A stretch of DNA of 64,000 nucleotides from Laguncularia racemosa (Eukaryota > Streptophyta > Magnoliopsida > Myrtales > Combretaceae), in assembly GCA_037954665.1 (NCBI GenBank), contig JBBMOL010000018.1, positions 3,720,001-3,784,000 of the forward strand, read 5' to 3'. Positions within the stretch are counted from its first letter, which is position 1. The number at the start of each line of letters is the position of its first letter. The translations under genes and the position numbers were made by a program. The notes beneath the pieces are model-generated. The model was not told the DNA's origin, did not search any database, and saw only the letters and a program-made list of their open reading frames with translations. Shown here piece by piece: positions 10,710 to 23,441 of the stretch.

Positions 10710-13160
10710 TGTCAAGCCTAATTTTTTACTTTTCTTTAATTTAACCCATATTAAGTCCAACCACTTAATATAAGTTATTCGATAGTAAAATTAAGGAAAA
10801 ACTATATTTTTAATTATTTTAAGAAAATTGGAGTCATCACCAACCTAAATTGGAACATAAGATAAATTAAGGTTAATTAGATGGATTAACCTTAACTAGC
10901 TATTGGTCTATAAATTTTTCTAAAAATTTTTTTTTGGAAAATTATTAACAAAAAAAATCTAGACTCGAAGGCTATCTTATTAAAACATAAATGGTTACCA
11001 CTTATTATCTTCTTCAAAAAAATAAATTAAAAGCTTTTTATAAATTCTCTTCACCATCACATGTACAAGACATAATGTTTTCCATATAAAGTATAAAATA
11101 AATTAAAATATCATGAAAAAGTTTTAGTCATTTTTTTAATCATAAATTTTCTATTCTTGTTTTAAAATGAAATAAAAGAGAATAAAAACCTTTACATTTC
11201 TGCTTTAAGTAAAATTGAATTAAAAATAGAGTAAAATATTTTTATGTTTTTATATTATAAATTGAAATTTTAAAAGGATAAATTTTTGCAATTTTTTTAT
11301 ATGGTAAATTGAAATTGAAAAAGAATTTTTTATTTTATTTTATTTGTGGTTGTCCCATAAGTGCCTACATACCCACTAATCAGAATCAAACCGATATAGT
11401 TCTATTTTCATAAAACTTTTAGTAGATTGATCAATTTTAATTTTGAAAACAAGTCGGGTTTACGTTTATTATAATTTTAATTTTTTTAAGGAAAAATTCT
11501 AAACCTTAATTTTTATTCCCTAATTTTGAAAGAACTAAAGACCTAACTTTTGAAAACACTAATTGAAGTTTTTATTTCATGAAAATCATTTTTTCTAGGT
11601 GAGAAAACATTTTTTTTTTATTTTTCATAATAAAACCATATCCAAGATGATAAACCACTTTTTTTTTTCAATTTTTATATTTTTATTTTTATAAGCTAAG
11701 TGTCACTAATTATTTAAAAAAAATAGTTGGGAACCTAATCATCCCTAAGTGACGGTTACACCGCAACACCTAAAACCTACATAGTAATTCCCTCCTAATT
11801 ACTTAGTTTACTAATTTTCTTGATTGATTTTCATAAGTTTTTAGTATACACTATCCTTAACTAAATTAAATAAGTTAAGACAAATTTATTTAGCTTAATT
11901 ATTTATTATTAATTTTTAAATATCTACCTTAATTTTTATTAATCAGATTCATTTTTATTTTTATCAATTAGGCTTTAATAAGATTAAATAAATAAAAATA
12001 ATTCGTTTAAACTAAAATAATAATAATAATAATGGTGACCTGGACATGGGTCGGATGCAATTGCAAGCCAAGTGAGTGGGTCGGATTGGGTTAGATTTGG
12101 GTTAAACTCGGGTCACAAGCACGACTGTTGGGGGTCTTCGTTGGCAGCATCTCCAATAGTTGTCGAAGCGTGTGGATGTGCCGGCTTGGCCTTTGCTACG
12201 ATGAGGAACCCGATCGTGGCAGCAACTTGCACCTAAGTTGCTTGGAGTGTGGCAGTTCGAAAACACTAATGGCGGCCGAAACTGGGTCTTGATGGTTTTT
12301 TTTTTTTTTCGGTCAAATTGAAGCAAAAGGTAGTCTTTTTTTAAAACTAGGAATCCTCAGGAACTTGTCGATATCTAATTTGTGGTTTGATTTCGTGTAT
12401 AGAGTTCCTATTCCTAAAGAGAATGCAGAGGATGGTTATGGAGTTTCTAGAGAGAGAAAGTTCCAGCAAGGCTTACGAGTGTGTGTTTTTAGTGACTTTT
12501 CCCCCTCTTAAGAGTTTACAAGGTCGAGTTCTATTTATAGACTCGCAAAAAAATCATATTGATAAGCTTGAATCATACCTACGGTTGAGACCCATTTCTA
12601 TCTTCTTGAGATTTCAAAAATTGATACCCATCCTTAGATTAAATTTTTTCTTGTGATTTATATGGATTTTTTTAGTTATAAGTTGATGATAATCTGAAAA
12701 GATTAAAAAAAAAAAAAACGTTTTAGTGCGTCTAGATTTGCTTGCGATTTCATCTCTTTTTCTTTCACAGTTATTGGCTTACTAGGGAAGACGATCACGT
12801 GCGCCGCATGTGACCCAACTGAAGGGAAGAAAAAGAAAAAATATCCAACGGGCAAGTGCTTCACATGTGACTCGATCCTGCAATCTATGGCTTTCCTCCG
12901 CTGTTTGGGCATGAGTGCAGACTAATTGCATATAAGCTATCGTCCTTAATTAGTTTTTATTGATTTGAAGTTTTTGAGCTTGATTTAGAGACCAATATTT
13001 CCTTAATTTTGTTGAAAATATTTATATTTTGTCATTTTATTTTTTATTTTTTAATTAAAAACTTTATTATTATTATTATTTTTTATTATTTTCTATTTAA
13101 TTTTTATTATCTTGTAAACTAGGCTAGGCTTTTTATTTAAAAAAAATTATATGGGGGGGG
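10710..13160 (-). repeat. 5' LTR of the large element, outer end lost
   Basis: It aligns with 3034-5668 from TGTCAAGCCTAATTTTTTA (equivalent to TGTTGAGCC) to a shared tail near 13140. It then breaks off in a run of 11 G residues (13153-13163) followed by unrelated sequence, instead of the expected GGGGTATCTACA end. It lacks the 102-bp duplication. Reading frames inside it (for example 12102-12912) are by-products of LTR sequence, also seen in the other copy. Confidence 0.75.
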
Positions 13161-13163
13161 GGG

Positions 13164-16100
13164 CGCGAATTAATAAAAGTATTCTCCACATATTTGAATA
13201 TGTAGCTTAACAAATACCACTCAATCTCTCCATATAAATAGAAACTGGAAAGTACAACTATCCTTAATAATTAAACTATATTCAATTATAAGGTGTAATA
13301 CCCATTATACCATACATAAATTATACATATACGACAATAGGTACTCTCTACTATTCATGAGTCCAAGAATCCTTCCATATCATCCTAAATCTACCTGGAT
13401 CATTTCGGTACATGATTCCACTAAGGACAACATCACATACCAATTATCGAGGTGCTACCTCGAGATCACCGACCCTCTCTCGGTTCCTTAAGCCTAGCCA
13501 AACATAATCAAACATAACCAATCACTTTCATTTTCAGTATCAATTTAGTTTACATTTCTAACCTAATACGCACAAACAACAAGCATAATACACACATACC
13601 TGATAAGTAGTGAATGATTCCTCTACACTACTATGATCTCTCTATCCTCAAACTTATTCAAATCTACAATTATGTACACTTATAATCGCAAGTGAATGAA
13701 ATACAATGAAATAATGAGTCTTCCAGAACAACATGATTGTGTGAGTAGCCGTGCAAAGGAACACAAGAGAGAACATAGCCATACTAGTGGTCGTGTACCT
13801 TTCTATGTATAATTAATAATCTAGCATGCCTAAGTACATGATCATATATTTGGCCATGTATTTCAACATGGTAAGGTACATAGTTTTGTATAGCGATTGT
13901 GTACCTTTATGTGAATTTGCGCAATTTGACATGCCGAAGTACACAAGCGCGTTTAGTGATTGTATATCTTTCTGTATATATTTGTGTTTCAACGTGTAGT
14001 CTATTATTCTATCGTAAATTCCTTTTCCTCTTCTCCAATTGTTTCCCCAGCCTAATTTTTATGAATCTAAATCTAATTGATCAATTTAACTTGCTTAGCT
14101 TAATACATTACATGGATTTATGCACTTACTTATTTCAAATCATGATTGAGATCATTGAATCTCCTGTTTCTATGCCCATTCCATCTTGTTCCTTGTTCCA
14201 AATTCTAAAAACATGTTATTCAATTTACTTAGAGCAATGAATCTACAATTCGCTGCATATATCTTAGTGATTGAAACCCTTAGCAAAAACAAGTTGATTT
14301 TTGCTATCTTCCATTGGGTCACCTTGTTGGTCTCTAGGAGGGTTTTTGTAATTGCAATTGTGCAAAATAAAAAAAATGGGAGCATTAGGTCAAGTGGGGT
14401 TTGAAATGACAAACTACCCCCATATCTATAAGCTATTTACACTCTTAACCTCGGGTTTAATTTAATAAATATTATATAAATATATGTGTATATATAGGTA
14501 TTTACAATTTTCTTAATCTCACATTTAACTTTAACACATTAAGTATATATGGTTTATTTTTTAGTAGCCTCTCATAGGCATATGCCATCAATAAAATATA
14601 GTAGCATTCTTAAAAAATGCCAAATTTATAGAAACATCTCAAATTTCTAAAATGCCAATGTTAAGTATATGCATATAATTTCAAATATATGACTTCATAG
14701 ATGGTTATTATGCTTAAAATGGACAAAATAATTATAAGTTGATGATTATTACAGAATAAAAAGAAATGATAGGTAGGTCATGAAAACATAGAAATAAAAG
14801 TTAAGATAAATATATTCTAAACAAAAAAAAAAAAGAAAAGAAAATATTGAATTGCCTTGACATTTGTATTATATGATGTATGTTGTTGTGTGTAAGGAGA
14901 GGAAATAAGAGATCAAGCTCCTTTCACTTATTTAATATTATAATGGTGGTACCACTAAATTGGGAACCTAATAGTACATTTTAGATGAAGCACCTTGGAA
15001 ATTCACTTAAAGCTAAGGGTAGAAAAGGTAAATTGCCACTCGTAGTTTTCTCTATAAGTATATAGCAAACCTCAATCTTAAACTTCTTTATTTACTTTAA
15101 CCCTAGCCATCTTTCTCACCTTTCTTCCTCCCACCTTCCACATGCCTCTCTCCTCTCTCCTCTCTCTCTCTATGGTTTTCTTGCTATTTTGTTTCTAAGA
15201 TAATTCCCATGCTCTCATTCAATTTTTTAATTAGGAATCAAAGATAGCCTAACCTAATTGGAACTTTTGTTGTTTTTTCAAGGTTGTTTTTGAGGTTTAG
15301 GGAGAATAAGTCATTCAGTTGTTGATAGGCATGATCAATTATGGGGTTTTTATGTTTTAATCTGAATTTTGATTCAAGCCTGTGCTTTGTTGAAGGGTTT
15401 TGGTGCTGGTACACATGGTTAGTGTCAATGGTGTGATTATCCTTTTTATGGATTTTAATGTTTGAGTGGGATTTTTTTTTCCTTTTTTCATTAATTTTAC
15501 CCCTTTCATTTCATTAGGATTTAATTGATTAAATAACAAATTTATGGTTTAATTTTATGGTAATTGAGGTAATTGAATTTGATTACAAATCATTAGTTTT
15601 TAGGCTATAATTGATAGTTGAAATTATGGGATCAATGCATCTTTCATCGTTTTGGGGTTAAAAGTGCAAAATTGAAGAATTAAAAGAATAGACCAAGTTA
15701 GAATTGGAGTAAGGGGACTTAAGGTTAAAGTGTGAGGAAAAAGAGTTGAACCCATAGAAGTTAAAAGGAAAATGGTTAGTCGACTGATCGAAACTCATTT
15801 AGGTCAACCGATAGTTGAAGGAAAGGATTTTAGTTAATGGAAATCTAAATAGATTGATCAATATTAGTTTCAATAAATCAATTTACCAACCCGATTGATC
15901 AAAATTTGTTTGAGCACCTAGTTCGACTATCTTTAAGGCAAAGTTAACATAAATGAGCTACTTTGAAGCTCTAAGGGTGTATATTAAATTGGTTTAGTTT
16001 CCTAGGTTGAAGAAGTTAATAGAATTCATTGGAATGTGATTAATTGGGTTTGAATAAGTTAATAATGGTTGTTTTTGTTCAACTTTCTTGAAATCTTAAG

Positions 16101-17470
16101 AGGACAAGAAGTACATATGCTTATAGGATTAGATACTAAAATGAAAAAAAAACTATCAATACCCTTAAGTAGTAGTTATAGTTTTCATAAAACACATGTA
16201 AGTTTCTCGATTGAAATCAATTTAAGTATGGCATGTGAGGTTAAATTATTTTTTTAAGAGCCATGTGAAGATTTTGCTAAGGAGAGTGATGATAAAGATA
16301 ATAAATAGTGATAATAACTAAGATTAGTTTCAAATATTTGAAAAGTCGCACAATTTATATTTGTAGATGTTGTTGAGATTTTAGAACTTATGCATTTCTT
16401 CATAGCAAGTATTGGTAGTAGATATGCATCATTTAAGGAAACAAGCTCCTACATGATGGAGAAGAACTTTAATGGTGAGTTTAAAGTACAGGGTTTGAAA
16501 AGAAGGAACACTTAATATAAGTAAAAAAATATGCATTATATTCTATACACCATAATTATGTTATCCATGATGGGATAAAGCAAGTAAATGAATACTATGT
16601 GCTTGTTTATAGAAGCAAGTTAGAAGTTTTCAAATAACAAAATTTAAAGATCCACATTCACATTTTAACGATCTTGTCAATTATAATTAACCTCAATAGG
16701 ACTCTACCACTATGACATGATGTCTTATTATGGAAGTATGGAATTCACTTAATATTAAAATACCACAACTCCAAACTTCTAGCTACACCATTTTAACAAA
16801 GAGAGTTCAAAAGGTGAAACATAAGACTATTGAACAAGAATATAGCATGTGAAATTAATCATGTGCGGGGTTCCCAAACCTAATGATATATAATTTGCCA
16901 ACTTGGGTTTAAAGGTTAAGTAGAATTGGTTTTGGATTCAACATAAGGGCCATGTTATTTTTGATAGAGTCTTCTAGGCCTATAGACCATGTATTGAGGC
17001 ATTCATGCATTGTAGGCACCATATCAACATTTTTCTTACGTGATTGAACCTATTGCAAGCATCCTTATGATGAGTTGAGGCATGCATTCTAATTTATTCA
17101 CAAATTATGCCTCATCTTCCCAAGATGGTTTTCTTGGAGTGATACAAGTGCCATTCATTCAGTTTGATTGGCATCTTTCATAGCCTTAATGAAGTAATTT
17201 TAGTTGAAGCTACACTCCTTCTCACTTTCTTAATGGCAAGCTAATAGTCATGAAGGGAGATGTTTCAATGTTCATAATCCTTCTAGCAAATGGGGAGACA
17301 ATCATTAGGGAGCACTCATATGAGTTGCCAAATGTATGTTAGTAACTACTTGATGTTCAACCTCTTGCATAGAGGCATGCATGAGCCTACATTCTCCAAC
17401 TTACGAGCATGATGATCTTTAACGATAAATCTCATCCATCTTGTATTTCTCCCACTTCCAAAGGATTTTA
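13164..17470. other. Intergenic, probably decayed repeats, no gene supported
   Basis: No product was recognised on either strand. About 13800-14000 has loosely repeating 'GTACCTTTCTATGTAT'-like units. About 15120-15200 is pyrimidine-rich (CTCTCTCC), as seen in leaders and LTRs. Short open frames at 13899-14412 and 15357-16257 overlap on opposite strands and have no family features. Confidence 0.4.
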
Positions 17471-17696
17471 GGGTAGCTAGCCACTTATAGCTTAAGGAAG
17501 GTAGTCTACTTAACATGGTTATTTTGTTAGCTTTATCTTATGTCCATATTGATGCTGCAATGATTAGCAGGCTGCTCTTTATAAGATAGCTAGCTACTTA
17601 TAGCTTAAGGAAGGTAGTCTGCTTAACATGGTTATATTGTTAGCTTTATCTTATGTCCATATTGATGTTGCAGTGATTAGTAGGCTACACTTTATA
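17471..17696. repeat. 113-bp tandem duplication
   Basis: Copy 1 (17471-17583) and copy 2 (17584-17696) share TAGCTAG-CACTTATAGCTTA, GGAAGGTAGTCT-CTTAACA and TTATCTTATGTCCATATTGA. They differ at roughly ten positions. No gene is evident here, so this is a simple local duplication. Confidence 0.85.
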
Positions 17697-19500
17697 CTTT
17701 AGTTTTGGGCATATGATCACTTTCTTCACATAACTCTATTCTATCGTCAAGTCATCGTAGTAGTCAAAGGTTAACCTTTCTTATGTTGATGGGAAGTTGA
17801 TTTTGATGTGACACATGTATCTACACATATCATGTTACACACCTCAATTGTTGTGTCTTTAAGTAAATACTTAAGTCAAACATGTTTACATATTTTCTTA
17901 AAGTTTTCAATGTCAATATATTTTAACTTCTAAGCATTTAAGATGTTCATTGTCATGCTAATCAAGAGATAAGACTTGTATAGGTGTCACTAATATGCCT
18001 TCAAATCATCACCTCTATTAAGACTACATTATTCGCTAGCTCAAAGGCCTCTAACACACACTTTGCCATATTAACATGGAGGGGTCTACATGTGATGGAG
18101 TTGAAAACAAGGATAAAGGTAACTTGGTTGGTCACTCATACTACATGGTTAGCTTAGTAAGAGAGCATCAAAACTGCACTATTGAGCTAGTACCACTCAT
18201 TAACTTGGCTAATGGTGTAAACCCAAACTATGATCCTTGGTACTGTAGCATGACTAAGTGATACATTACATAGTGTAATTATCACTTTTATTTGCTTCTT
18301 TTCTTTATTATTTTTAACTATACAATGCATTGTTAAAGGCATTAGTTTGGATGATGAAGCTATAGCCAAACTTGCCTATGTTAAACATAAGCAATTGTTG
18401 CTACCTAACCACCACTTGAGGGATAACACAAAGTTTAGGAATAGAGTTGAGAGTGTGGCTAAAGCATGTTCATTTATGGAAGAGATGATCCATCCTCTAA
18501 CAAAACTTATCACCTTTAAAAACCTTTACTCCCCCAACACATGGGCATCTAGATAAGCATAGGTCCATCCATGCAACCAACATTGTCATACAAGATGCCA
18601 TGTGAAAAAATCATATTTCTCCTCTTCAAACTCATCTATATCCACAAAATAGGTGGCCTAAAGCAAATGGCAAGGAATTAAGGAGGAGTCTAATACACAA
18701 TTAAACCTAGATCATATCCTAATATATGTGACTAATTCCCTTGGTTTGTCAAATAGAGATTAGGTTAGGATGATACTTAGATTACACAACCGGATATGAA
18801 ATTAACTTGAGATTTAGCCAAATACTACATAAATTGTATTGGGATAAACTTAATAGGGAATCAATGGAACTTATTACATGGTTGTTGTTGTTCTTAAATA
18901 TACTTACATTCTTATTTTAGTGAAATAAATGAAAGTTGTTAAGTCATTATTGTTATCATTAAAAAAAAAAATAGTTTAGAAGTGCATGGATTATGGAAAT
19001 TAATGTGGTTGAATAGATGATGGAAATGATATATATATAAACTATGAAATATTGTTTTCACTCGCAAATTGTTCAAGTAGGTGAAGCATATTTTTGGGGA
19101 GAGTGAGAATTTTTATTGTCATTAAGATTCTATAGGTTACAATTATGTTTTTAAGGTATAAGTTGAAAGTGTCTATATAAAATTGCAATTTTTAGATGTA
19201 ATTTTTAGCAAATTTGAAATTGTTACATGAAAACATAATTTTATGTAAGTTAGTTTAAAAAAAATAAAATTATGATGAATATTAAGATTTTTTTTTCCTT
19301 TGAAAAAACAATACTATTATCCTTTTCTCCTTGTTTTGAGTTTTGAATCTCTGTGAAATGGATGTACTCGTGGAATATTTGCTTTACTTGGTCCTAATAT
19401 GCAATAAGATTCCATGGGCGAATGAAGCGTAACTCCCACACGAATGCAAAGCCGAAGAGACCAGCGCAGCCGGACCCACAAAAACCTTCCGTGGCTTAGC
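17697..19500. other. Intergenic; small ORFs of unknown status near 18076-18556
   Basis: Two short plus-strand frames (18076-18261, MEGSTCDGVENKD..., and 18347-18556, MDDEAIAKLAYVKHK...) sit close together and might be parts of one decayed transposon gene. I recognise no family and would not annotate them as genes. About 18850-19320 is strongly AT-rich with nothing else visible. Confidence 0.35.
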
Positions 19501-19539
19501 CCCACCGAATGGAGATACTACTTGTGTTCCGGAGATTGG

Positions 19540-19892
19540 GCGGGATCCACGTGTCACCATTCACGGAGATATTCCTGTTTCCTATGAAGAGGCACAATCG
19601 TCTACGATGCATGAACGGCTCAGGTCAACTCCTAACTCATCCACCATCCCCGTTTACCCCATTGGACAAGCATCGTGGCCGACGCTTACCTGGTTCCCTA
19701 GCAGTAAAGCTACGCAACCTCACACGTGATCACTTCTCTTAACTCTGTAATTCTATCCTAGTCTAGCCTACCTTGTAATCCACAGGTTCTGTAATAGCAT
19801 AAGAACCAAATAAAGGAAACATTTTTTTTTTTTTTTACCGTATATATATCATAATTCAAATCCAAGAGAAGAAATAAATAGGTGGAGGGGAC
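19540..19892 (+). promoter_or_regulatory. Promoter and 5' leader of the EF-hand gene, with two ACGT-core boxes
   Basis: The region upstream of the EF-hand start codon is noticeably less AT-rich than its surroundings (19320-19740). It contains CCACGTGTCACC at 19548-19559, which includes the G-box/ABRE core ACGTGTC, and CACACGTGATCAC from 19721, a second ACGT core. TATA-like sequences are at 19804-19812 (AAATAAAGG) and 19843-19850 (TATATATA). ACGT-core pairs are known binding sites for plant bZIP factors and can give abscisic-acid response. Function here is inferred from motif and position only. Confidence 0.5.
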
Positions 19893-22800
19893 ATGGGGCA
19901 GATCTTTGATAAACTACGAGGTATATGGCATGATTTTCTCAGTTAGATTCAGTTCTGTTTTACTCCTTAGATTCCATCTGTCATGATGAAGTGTTCTTAA
20001 TTTATTATTATTGACCTGATGAAACATGATTTTCAGTTGAGAGGTTTGTTTTAGTATTTTGTTTATGTGCAAGTGCAATATCAACTCCAGGGTTCTATAA
20101 GTTTTTTCATTTGGGGCGTACAGTTCTGAAGTAGTCCAGAAGGATTTATGCTATCGGTCTTTTTGGTTTTAGGGTCCCTCGTGGGCTCTGGTGACAATAT
20201 AATATAAGCGTTGGTTATCGTTGATGTTTTCATGGTTGCTTTAATAGGTTTCGCAAGCATGTCTCATCTTGTGACTATGTTGGGGATTTTGTCACGGGTG
20301 CTCGAGGCCGTGTTAAGAATTATTTTAGGCAAGTTTAATCTTTGGAACGGATGTTGCATTGTAACGAGAGCTGGGGTCAGTCGTTAAGAATTATAGAAGC
20401 CAAATTTCATTCACCTGTTCGATAAAAAAACTTCTGGAAATATACAATCCCATGTAATAAATTGTTGGTATTTTTCTTTAAAAAGGTAAATGAACTCGTC
20501 CTAGGCAGTTCTTAAGGAGCAACAGGAACACTCCTTAGGGGAATCGATATGGGAATAGCCACCCACTTCTATTGCCCCATATCGGAATTTTAAAGGTCTT
20601 AGCCAACCACTCATCGATGTGAGTGGCATTAGAGTCCTTATTTTGGCCTTAGCTGCTTCCAGTTTTTAGAGACAATGGATGTACCTTTAATCTTAGTAAT
20701 AATCTTGAGGTCAAATTAGATTGCTAACGTGAAGAAGAAGTTCTGTTAAGGGAAACTAACGTCTTTTGGATGAGAGCAGCTCTTGCGATGACTTTTGATT
20801 GAAACTACTATCTGATTGCAATGGAGCTTCTCTCAGCTTTTGCTGCTATATGAGATGGAAGGACTCGTACATTTAAGAGTTCAGTCACATGATATGGACA
20901 AACATAGGATTTTCATCTTTTCGCCACCAACACAGGCAAACTTTGCCACATATTCACTAGAACATGGTAATTAGTGCCAACAAATTATGCTGGAATCTGT
21001 AAGAGGACATCTAGCCATATTAAGTGAAGTCTTAACTCTCTGATGTTACTTGCTGTTTCATAGATGTGATCAATGCACCAAAAGTCCTAAATAAAAGCTG
21101 AGCCAGATCTCCCAGTTTAGCTTGGACACATTTATGCATCAATTTGTGTTTCTTTTTAAAGTCCTATACGAATTTCACTTGAGAGTGTGCTTTAAGGAGA
21201 GCTAAGTGAACCATTTTCAGGTATAATGGGTGTGAACCTGTCTTTAGCTTCTATTTTACTTGAGCATTTCACATTTGATAACCCATAAGTCAATATACAT
21301 TATATTTCAGTGCAAAGTTTTTTGTGGAAGTTCATCCTATCCATTTTTGAGACTTTGCATAGCATTAGATACTTTGTCAATAAGGATTTAACATATGTGG
21401 GAAGAGTACAGGAGAGTAGCCACTCAAGGAGACTGTGTTTGAGTGACAGATTCTTTTACAGCTTTATTTTTTCTTTTCTTTCTTGAATGATTTTATCTAA
21501 ATGTGGAAAAGAAATTGGTTCTTGTTTTGCAGAAAATGTTTTCTGGAACCTTTTCATCATTCCTTATTATCAAAGGTTTATAAGGCAGTAGTCAGCAGCT
21601 AATGATGAAGGTTGACATTCAAGAAAAAATGCTACTAGAAAATAAGGAAAAAAATTCCCTCTTTTTGAAAATGGAAACCATTTTCCCCTTTTTTTATCGG
21701 CTTCATGCTGATTAACTACCACCACCTGCTGTCAGTTATCACCTCTGCCTTCCACTATCACTTGTCCCTACTTGAGATTAGGGACAATGTGAAAATCACT
21801 ATTATTTTAACAGTTTCATACCTGAAGTTTGAAGTTGCTAAATATTATATCTAATTGAACTTTTGTGTGTTAAATTTATTACCTTAGTTATACTTCGTGA
21901 CCAATAAATGCCACATTATCTTTTACAAATGTCAATGGTAGTAAATTTGAAAAGTAAAAGTTTAATTGAATATAAAATTTAGTAGCTTTAAACATGAGGT
22001 GTAAAAATTCACAATTAAAAATTTGGATGGATATAGCATTTAGCAACTTTAAACTTTATTTGTAAAATTGAAACATTATGTAAAATTTAGTTAGCGATCT
22101 TGATATTATCCCTTTGAGATTACTATGATAATAGATAACAGTTTTAAAACTTTGATTACAACAAATGTAGGAAAAATCTGGAAAACATTTTCTATGAAAC
22201 AAAACACCATTAAGTGAACTTTTTTTCTAGAAGAAGTCACTAGTTGACTCTTGAGCGTTTTATGCTTAAATAGCATATTCAAATACTCTTGACTTGCCTA
22301 ATTACTAAGCCTGACATCGCAAAGTTAGTTTCATGTGTCATAGAAGCACTCCCAATGTTTATTCCATCCAACTTGCAAGGTTGACTGTATGGTTAGCATG
22401 AAATGCTTAAAGATTGCATTGTAGCTGCAATTTCTGCACCTCTCATGTGCTGCGCAACCTTTTAGTTTCTGCATGATTTACAAATTTTCTCTCACATTTG
22501 CCATCCAAGTAGAGTGTGCATGAATTACTGACATAATGAGACAGCTATGAACCGAGGGTATGAGAGATGTGATCTCTGTAACAGTCAACTAATCTAATGC
22601 TTTTTCAGGCAAGGAATGGAAGCAAAGACAGATCAAGAAGATAACAGACAAGGTCTTTGATCACCTTACACATGAATCAGGAAAGCAGTTTTTGACATTT
22701 GAAGATTTGTACATTGCTGTTTTGCTTGTCTACAAGTGGGATTCTTTTCTTAATCTGATTTACTAGATTATAACAGAGAATTTCTTTTATTGACTCAAAG

Positions 22801-23408
22801 TGATATTTATCTGTTCCAGTGACATCAATAAACATTTGCCTGGTCCACATTTTGATCCACCTGCAAAGGAACAAATAAAAATCTTAATACAGGTATTTCT
22901 ATTATGCTTGTGACACGAGTTTAAGTGCATCATCATATGTGATTAGGTGAGTTGCTTGTACAATAATGTTATGGCCGGCAGATAAATAGGGAGGAAAAAT
23001 TCATATCAATAAAAGAGAAGTAGTCATATTTTTTGTTCACCATCAATGCTGTTGTTTTGTTTTGACTGGTATACTTTAAATGGTGTGCGAAAATCTTCTT
23101 TGGGGCTCTTCAGGAGCTATGCTTTCTTTGATTTTCCTGTATATTTTTCATATTTATGCTTGTCTCCAAGGATGATAAAATACCTTAGTAATTAGTATAA
23201 AGCTGTGCAGTGTAGATTTCAGCAATTTATTTGCAAACATAGCCTTATATTTTTTAAAGAGGCTGATTCTGCTTCTCAAATGTCATTTTCCATGAGTCCC
23301 CAAACAAGCAACTTAACATTTGTGCCAATGTTTACTGTACGTTGCTAAGATTCATTATGCATTTTAGTCTACTTAACTAATGTGTTTGAGCTGGCCCAAA
23401 AATAATAA

Positions 23409-23441
<33 letters not shown>

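Larger units (their letters stand above)
3034..13160 (-). mobile_element. Large non-autonomous LTR retrotransposon (about 10.1 kb) with DUF7745-like ORF
   Basis: Two long direct repeats (3034-5668 and 10710-about 13160) flank about 5.0 kb. The minus-strand order is 5' LTR, primer-binding site (10686-10707), a degenerate coding region (10097-8593), non-coding DNA, a tandem-repeat block (6420-5880), a purine-rich stretch, then the 3' LTR. The primer site and the tandem repeats before the 3' LTR recall the Tat/Ogre/Retand side of Ty3/gypsy. No protease, reverse transcriptase, RNase H or integrase is visible, so it would depend on enzymes supplied by another element (a LARD-type element). Both LTRs and the ORF are decayed. 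The outer end of the right LTR is lost, so no target-site duplication can be read. A solo LTR of the same family is at 53857-57561. Confidence 0.7.

Noticed and set aside
3034..13160. Open frames inside the long LTRs (4884-5302, 12102-12912) as genes
   Set aside because: The same frames appear in both LTR copies, on both strands, are short, and match no family. They follow from LTR sequence.
13899..14412. Overlapping frames of 72-113 codons on both strands
   Set aside because: Mutually overlapping, hydrophobic low-complexity translations from AT-rich DNA, with no domain or splice context.
18076..18556. Two neighbouring small frames as a real gene
   Set aside because: No recognised motif, no convincing splice sites joining them, and decayed surroundings. 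Kept only as a note.
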